DNA of 64,000 nt from a bacterium. GTDB lineage: Bacteria; Electryoneota; Electryoneia; Electryoneales; Electryoneaceae. Where the stretch lies: NCBI GenBank assembly GCA_020444425.1, contig JAHLLB010000004.1, positions 62,001 through 126,000 on the forward strand, read 5' to 3'. The position numbers and the translations under genes are program-made. Numbering within the stretch: the first letter of the stretch is position 1; each line of letters starts with the position of its first letter. The notes below the pieces were generated by a model. The model was not told the origin of the DNA. It made no database searches and was given only the letters and a program-made list of their open reading frames with translations. This document shows positions 1-7,689 of the stretch, piece by piece.

Positions 1-2
1 CG

Positions 3-410
3 GAAGAACAGAACGAAATTATCTTCTACGACGATGATCTGGAGAACGAGCAGTGGCGCGCTGATTTCAGTGAATTTGGCACCGGCGTTTCCGCCCTGTC
101 CTGGAGTCCGGACGGCGAAAAGATTGCGTTCTTCACCGGCGCGGCGGGTACCACCGGCAAGCTGGTCGTGTACGACCTCGGCGACGACGCCTTCCAGCAG
201 GTCTTCCACGACGATACTTACATCTTCCCGATCGGCAGTGACAAGCTCTGGGCGGCTCCAGCATGGAACCCGAACGGCAACGAGTTGGCCTTCACCGTGC
301 GCACCGGCGATGGCATGTACAATGTCGTCAAGACCGATCTGGCCGGCGTGACCACAACGCTGTATGAGGATGTCGGCGACACCCGTTACGTGGTCTGGAT
401 GAGCGAATAG
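3..410 (+). CDS. C-terminal end of a TolB/WD40-like beta-propeller protein (partial)
   Basis: The reading frame is open from the window edge and stops at 408-410, so only the last 135 codons are visible. It contains propeller-blade signatures of the PD40/TolB type: SWSPDGEKIAF near the start and a second, weaker blade with AWNPNGNELAFTVR about 55 residues later. Such repeats form a beta-propeller, commonly in periplasmic or secreted proteins, but no signal peptide can be seen because the N-terminus lies outside the window. There is no C-terminal sorting domain. The stop codon is followed at once by a heptamer array. Function beyond a probable binding scaffold cannot be stated. Confidence 0.75.
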   Translation, partial: EEQNEIIFYDDDLENEQWRADFSEFGTGVSALSWSPDGEKIAFFTGAAGTTGKLVVYDLGDDAFQQVFHDDTYIFPIGSDKLWAAPAWNPNGNELAFTVRTGDGMYNVVKTDLAGVTTTLYEDVGDTRYVVWMSE

Positions 411-452
411 CTTGAGGCTTGAGGCTTGAGGCTTGAGGCTTGAGGCTTGAGG
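411..452. repeat. Heptamer tandem array, 6 x CTTGAGG
   Basis: Six perfect copies of CTTGAGG start on the first base after the TAG stop of the preceding gene. One of a series of period-7 intergenic arrays in this window. Confidence 0.95.
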
Positions 453-476
453 ACAATATACATCGGAATCGCACAC

Positions 477-502
477 TTACCACGGACTCAAGTCCGTGGT
501 AA
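477..502. repeat. Dispersed palindrome, family A (CCACGGACT/AGTCCGTGG)
   Basis: Twelve-base perfect arms (477-488 and 491-502) around the loop CA. The same palindrome core occurs five more times in the window. A run of T follows on the + strand (503-508), so this copy could terminate transcription. Confidence 0.85.
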
Positions 503-515
503 TTTTTTGTACTCG

Positions 516-565
516 CTTTTCCTTTCTTTTCCTATCTTTTCCTGTCTTTTCCTGTCTTTTCCTAT
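516..565. repeat. Pyrimidine-rich decamer array, 5 x CTTTTCCTNT
   Basis: Five 10-bp units differing only at the last two or three positions. It lies between the convergent propeller gene and prmC. Unlike the other arrays its period is 10, not 7. Confidence 0.9.
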
Positions 566-592
566 CTTATACTTTTTCTTCGCGTCTTCCCA

Positions 593-1540
593 TCACTTAT
601 ACGCGATCACGATCCGGTCGAGGTCGGCATAATCCTGGTGCAGTTCGACGCGTTTCGCCCAGCTCTGGTGTAGCTTAACCACCGTTTCGCCCTGCCCCGC
701 TCCGATCTCGCCAACAAACGCGCCGCCGGTAGACAGCCAGTTCTTCAGCCGCCGGGTCAGCTTGCGGTGTATGTCGAACCCGTCCTCGCCGGCAATCAAC
801 GCTTCCTTCGGCTCATGATCCTTGATGTGCGGCGGCAGGTTCTCCCAGTCCTGAAGCGTCACGTACGGCGGATTGGAGACGATCAACGGCACCGGATGAA
901 TCGGCGGGCGGAAGGTCACGCTGAACGCGTCTTCGAGGATCAACCACAGCCGGTCGATGTGCTCCCGTTTTGTCACCGGATCAAGGGAACGGCGCTGGTA
1001 CAAGACCGCGTTGTCCGGCAGGTCAGCGGCATGTTCGTCTTTCTTCGGGTCGACTTTGAAAAAGCCGTAGCGGGTGGCGTTCGCTGCCGTGGTCTTGATC
1101 GCCTGCAGCGAAATATCGACCGCGACCACTTCCTGCGCGATCCGCTGTTCGAACAGGGCCAGCGTCATCGCGCCGGACCCGCAGCCGATCTCCATTGCCC
1201 GGCGGACACCGTCCCCGGAGATTCGCTTCGCATGGTCAATCAGAAGCTCGGTTTCCGGACGGGGAATGAGCACACCCGGCTGGATCTCGAGCTCGAGACC
1301 GAAGAATTCGGCCTGGCCAGTGATGTATTCCAGGGGTTCGTGCTTCAGCGATCGTGCGAGCATGCGGTCAAACGTCTGCTTCTGCCTGCCGCCGACAGGT
1401 TGGTGTGGATTGAGGTAGATGTGATACCGTTCCACGCCCATCGCGTGAATCAGCAACAGCTCGGCGAGGTTACGCGCATCCTCCCACCCCGCATCGTGAA
1501 GACGGGCAGTGCTGTCCCTGATGATTTCCGCGCGCGTCAC
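593..1540 (-). CDS. prmC: Peptide chain release factor N5-glutamine methyltransferase PrmC (HemK)
   Basis: SAM-dependent methyltransferase that modifies the glutamine of the GGQ motif of release factors. From the start chosen here (315 aa) the SAM-binding loop EIGCGSG is at about 117-123 and the catalytic NPPY motif at about 223-226; PRPETE at about 93 is also typical. The spacing between the SAM loop and NPPY is about 40 residues longer than in the E. coli enzyme because of a charged insertion (about 150-215). I chose the GTG at 1540: GGGAGG lies seven bases upstream, just after the prfA stop at 1557-1559. A GTG at 1594 would overlap prfA and has no reason to be used. It lies directly behind its own substrate gene prfA, so co-transcription is expected. 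Confidence 0.93.
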   Translation of the reverse strand: MTRAEIIRDSTARLHDAGWEDARNLAELLLIHAMGVERYHIYLNPHQPVGGRQKQTFDRMLARSLKHEPLEYITGQAEFFGLELEIQPGVLIPRPETELLIDHAKRISGDGVRRAMEIGCGSGAMTLALFEQRIAQEVVAVDISLQAIKTTAANATRYGFFKVDPKKDEHAADLPDNAVLYQRRSLDPVTKREHIDRLWLILEDAFSVTFRPPIHPVPLIVSNPPYVTLQDWENLPPHIKDHEPKEALIAGEDGFDIHRKLTRRLKNWLSTGGAFVGEIGAGQGETVVKLHQSWAKRVELHQDYADLDRIVIAYK

Positions 1541-1556
1541 TGGCCAGCCTCCCGGG

Positions 1557-2651
1557 TCACGACACTCCTTCCCGCAGCCGGTCTTCGGAATCACGCAGAC
1601 GCAGAGCGTCGATCAGGTCGGTCAAATCTCCGTCAAGGACTTCATTGAGACGGTACAGGGTGAGGTTGATCCGATGATCGGTGACCCGGCCCTGGGGGAA
1701 ATTGTACGTGCGGATTTTTGCGCTGCGATCGCCGGAACCCACCAGCAGCTTGCGGCTTTCGGATCGCTTCGATCGTTCTTCCTCGAGCGCTTTCTCATAC
1801 AAACGGGAACGCAGCACATGCATCGCCTTCGCCTTGTTCTTGTGCTGGCTCTTTTCGTCCTGGCACGACACCACGACATTGGTCGGCAGGTGAGTGATAC
1901 GTATCGCCGATTCGGTTTTGTTCACATGCTGCCCGCCCGCGCCGGACGCCCGGAAGGTGTCGATGCGCAGATCGCCATCGTTGATTTCGACGTCCACCTC
2001 TTCCGCTTCCGGCAACACGGCAACCGAGGCCGCCGAAGTGTGGATCCGGCCCTGAGATTCTGTAGCCGGGACACGCTGGACACGATGCACGCCGGACTCG
2101 AACTTGAGCAAGCCGTACGATCCCTCGCCCTTGATCGAGACTACCACTTCCTTGAACCCGCCCATGTCGCTGCCGCTGACGGAGATCGACTCCATCTTCC
2201 AGCCCATGCGTTCGCAAAAACGCTGGTACATGCGCAACAGATCCCCGGCGAACAGACCGGCTTCCTCGCCACCCGTGCCGGCGCGAACCTCGAGGATCGC
2301 CGTCTTCTCGTCGGATTCGTCCGGTGGGATCAACGCCAGTTGCAGCTTCGTTTCCGCCGCCTCGAACTGCGGTTCGAGTTCCGCGACCTCCGCCGCCGCG
2401 AGGGAGTGCATCTCGTCCTCTTCCGGCGTGCCAGAAACAAGCTGCCGCGCGCCCTCAAGATCCTGCTCGATCTTGTTCAGTTCGGCAGAGGCGTCGATGA
2501 CATCCTTGAGACGGCGATGTTCCCGTCCCAACTTGCTCATCGCGCGTGGATCGGTGACGACGGACGCATCCGACATTTCGCGTTCGACATCGGTCAAACG
2601 CTCTTTCGCCAGCAATACCTGACGTTCAATTAATTCTCGGTTCAGACCCAT
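1557..2651 (-). CDS. prfA: Peptide chain release factor 1 (RF1)
   Basis: Reads UAA/UAG stop codons and triggers peptide release. The 364-aa length matches the family (E. coli 360). The anticodon-like PAT tripeptide, diagnostic of RF1 rather than RF2, is at 195-197 in [12 protein letters not shown], and the peptidyl-transferase GGQ is at 239-241 in [15 protein letters not shown] start at 2651; the ribosome binding site is weak. First gene of a two-gene unit with prmC, whose product methylates the GGQ glutamine. Confidence 0.98.
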   Translation of the reverse strand: MGLNRELIERQVLLAKERLTDVEREMSDASVVTDPRAMSKLGREHRRLKDVIDASAELNKIEQDLEGARQLVSGTPEEDEMHSLAAAEVAELEPQFEAAETKLQLALIPPDESDEKTAILEVRAGTGGEEAGLFAGDLLRMYQRFCERMGWKMESISVSGSDMGGFKEVVVSIKGEGSYGLLKFESGVHRVQRVPATESQGRIHTSAASVAVLPEAEEVDVEINDGDLRIDTFRASGAGGQHVNKTESAIRITHLPTNVVVSCQDEKSQHKNKAKAMHVLRSRLYEKALEEERSKRSESRKLLVGSGDRSAKIRTYNFPQGRVTDHRINLTLYRLNEVLDGDLTDLIDALRLRDSEDRLREGVS

Positions 2652-2797
2652 GGAGCTCGCGGGTGGGTTGGTTCCACGTTCCGTTCCGGCTCATCTTGCA
2701 GATTCGCCGCATCCGTATGATGGTGCGGAATATAGGCGTTCGCAACAGGCAACGGGGCACACGGCCCCGCATTCGTGCACCACGTGAGAACCCGACC

Positions 2798-3313
2798 ATG
2801 TTTGGACGTATCGTCGCGACCATCATCCTGATCATCACCCTCGCACTGCTGTATCTCGCACCGCAGGGGCTGCTGACCAAACCCATTCTCGAGGAAACGG
2901 TCGCCGGCCCGATCCTGATGCAGACCCTCGAAACTCTGGACGAAGGGCTCGCCTACCGTCGCATCCAGGACGACGGCGCGGTGATTGACGCCGAGTCGCT
3001 CGCGGTCTACAATGACCGTATCGTAGACGGGGACGCGACCGTCAACCTCGTCCGCTTCACCACCCTCGACACCACCATGACCGAATTTCCGCACCTGGCC
3101 GGACAAGACAGCGAGATCTGGCCGCGCGGCGAATTCCTCGTCGCCAAGTTCCCCTACCGCGGCAACTGGTCGCCACGACTCGGCAAATGGAAAGTCTACA
3201 AGGGCCTGGGCAATGAAGCCCGTGCGCGTGGACTGCTGCCCGCTCCAGTACTTGAGATTCATGACGCCACCGCCGAAGAAATCCGTTACCTGATGCCGGT
3301 GAAAAAACAGTAG
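2798..3313 (+). CDS. Membrane-anchored hypothetical protein
   Basis: 171 aa, divergent from prfA. The ATG at 2798 puts one hydrophobic segment (about residues 4-20, GRIVATIILIITLALLYL) at the extreme N-terminus; the rest is soluble and contains no motif I recognise. Upstream in-frame extension to 2663 is rich in arginine and overlaps the prfA promoter region, so I reject it. An antisense frame covers the same DNA but lacks a credible start and membrane signal. The last codons lie within the first unit of the following heptamer array, so the array may have formed at, or run into, the end of the gene. Confidence 0.6.
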   Translation: MFGRIVATIILIITLALLYLAPQGLLTKPILEETVAGPILMQTLETLDEGLAYRRIQDDGAVIDAESLAVYNDRIVDGDATVNLVRFTTLDTTMTEFPHLAGQDSEIWPRGEFLVAKFPYRGNWSPRLGKWKVYKGLGNEARARGLLPAPVLEIHDATAEEIRYLMPVKKQ

Positions 3314-3398
3314 ACAGTTGACAGTCGTCAGTGCTCAGTCCTCAGTACTCAGTGCCCAGTGCTCAGTCGTCAGTGCTCAGTCGTCAGTAGCCAGTGAT
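3308..3398. repeat. Heptamer array, 13 x CAGTNNY
   Basis: Thirteen 7-bp units beginning CAGT with no phase slip (cagtaga, cagttga, cagtcgt, cagtgct and so on). The first unit contains the TAG stop of the preceding gene. Confidence 0.95.
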
Positions 3399-3445
3399 TG
3401 AGGATTATCCACCTCAGCAAGCTGACTCAGACACCTTCTTCATGC

Positions 3446-3465
3446 CCACGACATTTATGTCGTGG
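3446..3465. repeat. Dispersed hairpin, family B variant
   Basis: CCACGACAT-TT-ATGTCGTGG. Compared with the other family B copies (CCCAGACAT-TC-ATGTCTGGG) the stem is changed on both sides so that pairing is kept; the flanking CATGCCC is conserved. Confidence 0.7.
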
Positions 3466-3510
3466 CTTATCCATCCGTTCACGCACCCGTTCATGCGTTC
3501 ATTCATGTGC

Positions 3511-3533
3511 CCCTGATGGCTCCGCCAGCAGGG
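3511..3533. repeat. Dispersed hairpin, family C (CCCTGATGGC/GCCAGCAGGG)
   Basis: Ten-base arms with one mismatch around the loop TCC, preceded by TG and followed by ATCATCC. Further copies are at 19458, 22208 and, inverted, 51144. Confidence 0.8.
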
Positions 3534-3617
3534 ATCATCCATTTTCGCAGCAATGAGACCCAACGTAACGACAACACCAAGTAGGGCCACGTCGTCCGCA
3601 ACCCAACCAAAACACAA

Positions 3618-3646
3618 CAGCCTCCGGTGAATCATGCCGGAGGCTG
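3618..3646 (-). terminator. Rho-independent terminator of the barrel-protein gene
   Basis: Perfect 10-bp stem CAGCCTCCGG/CCGGAGGCTG with a 9-base loop, followed on the minus strand by TTGTGTTTTGGTT. It lies about 150 bases beyond the stop of the minus-strand gene at 3794. Confidence 0.75.
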
Positions 3647-3793
3647 CTGCCGAGGAGAGGGGGTAATGAAGTATGTCTGCTACATTGCATCTCGCTTGTT
3701 ATTGGTACTGCGGAACCGGTTTGCATGCCAACTACCAGTGCGGTTCCCCTGAACTTGGAACATGCTTTGTGCATGGTGTTTTCGTAACGTTCC

Positions 3794-5287
3794 CTAGAAC
3801 TCCCAGATGAAGCCGAGGCGCAGCGCGTCTTCCGGCAAACCGACAAACATCATCTCGCAGCGCAGGTTGTTGCTCAGCGGCAGGATCATGCCGAGGTCGA
3901 AGCGCGGGATGTAAACTTCCGTGCCACCACTCAGCTCCGCGCCGCCATCATCGGTGTAACCCGCCACCAGGTCTTCGGCGTAGGTCATGCCGCCACCCAG
4001 GAAGAACACGCCCGGGCTGAAGCCGAGGTACGCCGACGCCTTCGGGGTGATGCCACGCACGTACGTGTTCGTGCTGTAGTCGTTGTCCTGCACGCGCTTC
4101 TCGGTGACATCAAGGCTGTACGCGAGGTTGCCGGTGTACGCCGTCAGGGTCAGGTTCGGACGCAAGCCGTTCGGCTTGCCGATGCCGATGCTGAACGAAC
4201 TCGGCAGTTCAACCGTCAGCTGGTCACCCATGTAGTAGGTGTTTTCGTAGGTGCGGGTCACCTGGTTGATGTCGTCAACACGGTCAATGTCGAACGACGC
4301 TTCGTTGTCATTCAGGCTCAGCGGCAGGTATTCGTCAATCGTCGCTTCCATCGAACCCTTCAGGTTGCCGCCGATGTTGATCGAGGCGCTCGCCGCAAGC
4401 GTCCACGCCGTTTCCGGGTTGCTGCCAAGCTGCAGCGTCGCGCCAAGCTGGCTGTTGTAGAATGCGCCCTTGTAGCTGCCGTCGATCGCGCCGCCAAAGT
4501 CGTTGTGCCAGGAATCGGCACCGTTGTTAAAGGAATAGCTGTCGCCACCCACCGAAACGTCGCCGTCAACCGTGTAGCCGCCATTGACATTCAGTTCAAG
4601 CGAGGTGCGGGAAGCGCTCAGCCCGAAGCTCCAACGGCCGTACTCACGCGCCGCGCCCAACAGGAACCGGTGGCTTTCCGCGTTCAAGTTCATGTCCATC
4701 TCGCTCGCCAGATCCAGCGAAATCGATTCGGCCGGGTTGTCACCTGCCTGGGTCACACTCTGCGTGAAACCATCGTGCATCGCGCTCATGTCCAGCGAGA
4801 AGGGCTTCGAATAGCCCGCGCCGAAACGCCAGTCCTGCACCGGTACGATCACCGCGAAGGACGCCAGCGGATTCGTCGTCCGGCCTAGCGAACCTGCCAG
4901 TTTCGGATAGTCTACGCTGTTCGACTGGGCATAGCCTGAAATCGCCTGGTCGACGCTTTCATTTACGGAATTCTGAATCCCGCCCGGGACACTGTTGATC
5001 GCCAGACGCGGCTGGATCGACACACCAACCGCCGCGCCATCACGCACGATCATCCATGAAGACGGGTTGCTGAACACGGCGAAGGGGTCAGAACGGGTCG
5101 CCGTCACCGAAGCGGTGGTCGCCGAGCTGATGCCCGGGCCGGAAAGCAACTGGCTGGCCGCGGACAGATTCATCTCCATCCGGCCACCGACAAAATTGTT
5201 CAGGATCGCATCGTCGGCGCTCGCCGCCGAAACAAACAGGGTGATCAGGGTGATGATCAGGATCAGGGTGCGCAGGTTCGTCTTCAT
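3794..5287 (-). CDS. Predicted outer-membrane beta-barrel protein (TraF/PorV-like)
   Basis: 497 aa from the ATG at 5287, preceded by AGAGGG. Signal peptide MKTNLRTLILIITLITLFVS followed by AASA, cleavage near residue 24. The mature part opens with a stretch DPFAVFSNPSSW, reminiscent of the 'NPAG'-type N-terminus of FadL/PorV-like barrels, and continues with alternating hydrophobic strands, ending in LRLGFIWEF: a C-terminal aromatic residue as used by barrel-assembly machinery. No sorting domain. Family placement is by gross pattern only; it may be a transporter, a structural porin or a TraF-like protein. The gene is monocistronic, with its own promoter candidate and terminator. Confidence 0.65.
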   Translation of the reverse strand: MKTNLRTLILIITLITLFVSAASADDAILNNFVGGRMEMNLSAASQLLSGPGISSATTASVTATRSDPFAVFSNPSSWMIVRDGAAVGVSIQPRLAINSVPGGIQNSVNESVDQAISGYAQSNSVDYPKLAGSLGRTTNPLASFAVIVPVQDWRFGAGYSKPFSLDMSAMHDGFTQSVTQAGDNPAESISLDLASEMDMNLNAESHRFLLGAAREYGRWSFGLSASRTSLELNVNGGYTVDGDVSVGGDSYSFNNGADSWHNDFGGAIDGSYKGAFYNSQLGATLQLGSNPETAWTLAASASINIGGNLKGSMEATIDEYLPLSLNDNEASFDIDRVDDINQVTRTYENTYYMGDQLTVELPSSFSIGIGKPNGLRPNLTLTAYTGNLAYSLDVTEKRVQDNDYSTNTYVRGITPKASAYLGFSPGVFFLGGGMTYAEDLVAGYTDDGGAELSGGTEVYIPRFDLGMILPLSNNLRCEMMFVGLPEDALRLGFIWEF

Positions 5288-5445
5288 GGTGCCCTCTCTC
5301 GTTTCCTCAAAACTCCAAGACTTCGAACCGTTGGTTTCTAACTTCCGTCGATGATTCGGTCGACTCGATTCCAACAAATCCGAAGTGCTTGTCAAGGTTC
5401 CCGGTGCCTTTTGGTCAACCGTCCGGGCTGGTACGTCAGCAATTC

Positions 5446-5480
5446 TGATAAAACATACGGATCAGTTTTATCAAAAGCAA
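5446..5480 (-). promoter_or_regulatory. Candidate promoter with overlapping palindromic operator
   Basis: On the minus strand TTGCTT (5480-5475) and TATGTT (5457-5452) are 17 bases apart, a sigma-70-like arrangement 165 bases upstream of the barrel-protein start. A perfect 9-bp inverted repeat, TGATAAAAC (5446-5454) and GTTTTATCA (5465-5473), covers the -10 and spacer, which suggests a repressor site. Confidence 0.4.
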
Positions 5481-5812
5481 ATTTTCTTTGGGGTTTTCGG
5501 TGTATCGCGGATGTTTGGGAATTGACCCGCAACTACTTGATAATTCAACGTTTCAAAACACCAATAACCCCAAACGGCGGAGTTCTCCCGGAGACAAGAG
5601 CCTCTTTTTCAGCCATTCTCCCCCAAGAGTCCGAAAAGAGTCGAAGAAAACGAATATCCGAAACGGCGAAACCTGAGTGGTGTACGACGGGTGTTTGACC
5701 TACACTTCTCTGACGAGGATGGTTTGGGATTTTCTATCTATTAAGGAGAGGGGACTCAACTTCGGAAATTATGTGTTTCGATCCGAGTTGTTCGGAGACG
5801 ACAAAAAGAAAA

Positions 5813-5828
5813 GCCCGCGTCTGCGGGC
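5813..5828 (-). terminator. Rho-independent terminator
   Basis: GCCCGC-AGAC-GCGGGC followed on the minus strand by TTTTCTTTTTG. Serves the flavoprotein gene that stops at 6050. The stretch between this and the barrel promoter (5480-5810) shows no gene. Confidence 0.65.
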
Positions 5829-5861
5829 AATGTCTGACGGCAAACAACGGGTCTGGTCGTA

Positions 5862-5998
5862 CGTCATTCCGAACGGAACGAAGAGTAGTGAGGAAGAACC
5901 CGCTGTAAGGGGATAGAACTGGTGGTACATCCTGTTACGAAATCCGATGCTCGGCTGGACCTTTTTCAGCCGCAAACCGACGCGGCTTCAAAATGACG
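5862..5998. repeat. MITE-like element E, copy 1
   Basis: About 137 bp bounded by CGTCATTC and (A)ATGACG inverted ends. Inside are GAACGGAACGAAGAG and GCTGGACCT with CAGCCGCAAACYGACGCGGC, shared with the copy at 41520. No coding capacity. Confidence 0.7.
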
Positions 5999-6049
5999 CA
6001 TCGACCGCATTTCTTCACCTTCGATCCAGCGCTTCCACGAGGTCAGTTG

Positions 6050-7069
6050 CTACAAGCTGGCGAGCATCTCGTACACGTTGGCTGCTGCAGACAGGCCAGA
6101 CAGGGCAGCTGCTTCGACCATGAAACCAGCCATCTTCTCGCCGCTGAAGGCGTCCCCAGCCAATGCCAGCGGTGCGGGCAAGTTTGAGGTCACCGGTTCG
6201 TCGAGCGGATTCAACGGCCACGCGTACCGCCAACGGTGCAGGGTCGTCGACACAGGCTCAGACTGCAAATGCGGTTGGATGGACTTGATCACCTGTTGCA
6301 GCACGGCGTCTGAGGCGTTTTCCACTTGTTGCAGCGAAAACTTCGGTGTCGCCTGAACTGTCACCGCCGATTCGGCGGCCTGGCCCAGTTTCCGGGTGTT
6401 GTCCAGGATCCAGCTGACGTTCTCATTCTCGAGACGCAGCATGCCTGTCCCATTCAATCCGCTCGGGCCGGACAGTTGCAGCAATAACGTGTAGATCGGC
6501 TGGTAGCGGATGTCGCGCAGGCGTGCATGCAGGTCTTCCGGCACGTTGGTGACATGTTGCAACAGTTGAACACTCTGCGGCGCGGGCAGGGTGAGGATGA
6601 GGCCATCCGCTTCGTACGCATTGGCGGACTCGGTCCACAGCCGCCAACCGCCGGGCCGGACATCCACACGCATCACGCGTTCCTTGAGACGGACATCCAC
6701 ATGTTGCGCCAGCAGTTTCGGCACATCGGTCATCCCGTTGACACCGTGCCACGCTTCCGGAGCTAGCTTGATGTGGCCATTGGTGCCGGGCATTAACTCG
6801 TCGACAGCAATCGGCTGCAACGCGCCCTGCTCGACCCAGTCCTGAACGTAACGGTGGAACACGGGATGGGTGGTGAAGAAAAACTGCGCACCGTGGTCGA
6901 AGCTTAGGTTTCCAATGCGGCGTGTGGCCATACGGCCGCCGACACCGGACGCCTTGTCCAGCACGATGACATCAATCCCCCCTTCCGCAAGGTGACGCGC
7001 GGCCATCAAGCCGGAGATGCCGGCTCCTACCACGATCACGCGACGTTTGCGTCCACCGGGTCCAGTCAT
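6050..7069 (-). CDS. FAD-dependent amine oxidase-like protein (renalase-like)
   Basis: Flavoprotein with the N-terminal Rossmann dinucleotide motif VIVVGAGISGLMAARHLA, then LDKASGVGGRMATRR and DHGAQFF, the pattern of renalase/COG3380 NAD(P)-binding amine oxidases. The C-terminal FAD-contacting segment LALAGDAFSGEKMAGFMVEA is present, so the protein appears complete (339 aa from ATG 7069; family about 320-350). A TTG four codons upstream (7081) is an alternative; neither start has an ideally spaced ribosome binding site (AAGAAGGAA ends at 7082). Substrate is unknown; bacterial renalase homologues oxidise abnormal reduced NAD(P) forms, but that is family knowledge and not shown here. Confidence 0.8.
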   Translation of the reverse strand: MTGPGGRKRRVIVVGAGISGLMAARHLAEGGIDVIVLDKASGVGGRMATRRIGNLSFDHGAQFFFTTHPVFHRYVQDWVEQGALQPIAVDELMPGTNGHIKLAPEAWHGVNGMTDVPKLLAQHVDVRLKERVMRVDVRPGGWRLWTESANAYEADGLILTLPAPQSVQLLQHVTNVPEDLHARLRDIRYQPIYTLLLQLSGPSGLNGTGMLRLENENVSWILDNTRKLGQAAESAVTVQATPKFSLQQVENASDAVLQQVIKSIQPHLQSEPVSTTLHRWRYAWPLNPLDEPVTSNLPAPLALAGDAFSGEKMAGFMVEAAALSGLSAAANVYEMLASL

Positions 7070-7118
7070 AACCTCACTCAATTCCTTCTTAGGGTGTTTT
7101 CACGTGTCGTTGTAACGC

Positions 7119-7364
7119 TTACCTATACCGGTCGTACCGATCCCGCTCGGAAGTGACCGGAATCCGGACCAACCGCGCTTCCGGGCTGTTGCCGAAGACG
7201 CCGGACATGAAGTGCAACCCATCGGTTGTGAAGCTCGCCGCCGCCGAGCTAGCGAGCCGGATCATCCCGGCAATCCAGGCCGGGAAGACTTCATGTAGCC
7301 GTGACTCCGGCGCGAAATCCCTCCGCGCCTCGGTGGTGTGTGTGGTGGGTGGTGAAACATCCAT
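7119..7364 (-). CDS. Small hypothetical protein
   Basis: Eighty-one codons starting at ATG 7364 with AGGGG nine bases upstream and a third-position GC bias like its neighbours. It ends 49 bases before the flavoprotein gene, so the two could be co-transcribed. No recognisable domain, no signal peptide. It could be chance; the codon bias and the ribosome binding site are the only support. The remaining gap upstream (7365-7624) shows nothing else. Confidence 0.35.
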   Translation of the reverse strand: MDVSPPTTHTTEARRDFAPESRLHEVFPAWIAGMIRLASSAAASFTTDGLHFMSGVFGNSPEARLVRIPVTSERDRYDRYR

Positions 7365-7624
7365 CAGAAACACCCCTGCTAAAAACCTCGCAGGCAACCG
7401 TATCAGGGCAGAACAACAACGCATCTGCAGGTAGTGGGGCAAAAGGCAGGCCAGAACGAAACGAGGCAATGATTTCGCGATGAACAGCAAAAGCAGATTA
7501 TACCAATCGTTACCCGCCTTTCCGGATTGGTCAACTTTTCATTTTGTTCGACTCCCCAAAGTTGCCAAATCTGCCAAAAGTTTCGATTTGATGGGGAGAA
7601 CGAGCGGGCTCTGTGAAAAGCAAA

Positions 7625-7653
7625 GACGCCACGGTTCGATGAACCGTGGCGTC
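7625..7653 (-). terminator. Rho-independent terminator of the subtilase gene
   Basis: Perfect 13-bp stem GACGCCACGGTTC/GAACCGTGGCGTC with a 3-base loop, then TTTGCTTTTC on the minus strand, 37 bases past the subtilase stop. The + strand side also has CCGTTTTG, so it may act in both directions. Confidence 0.85.
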
Positions 7654-7689
7654 CCGTTTTGTGACAATCTGACGCAAACGTCAGCGTAA

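Noticed and set aside
1509..2633. 374-codon open frame on the + strand
   Set aside because: Exact antisense of prfA, which has all RF1 motifs.
2642..3262. 206-codon minus-strand frame
   Set aside because: Antisense to the membrane-anchored hypothetical; starts without a ribosome binding site and lacks any motif or membrane signal.
3308..3398. CRISPR array
   Set aside because: Units are 7 bp with no spacers, and no cas gene is in the window.
5351..5698. 115-codon + strand frame
   Set aside because: Runs through the promoter region of the divergent barrel gene, no ribosome binding site, no domain.
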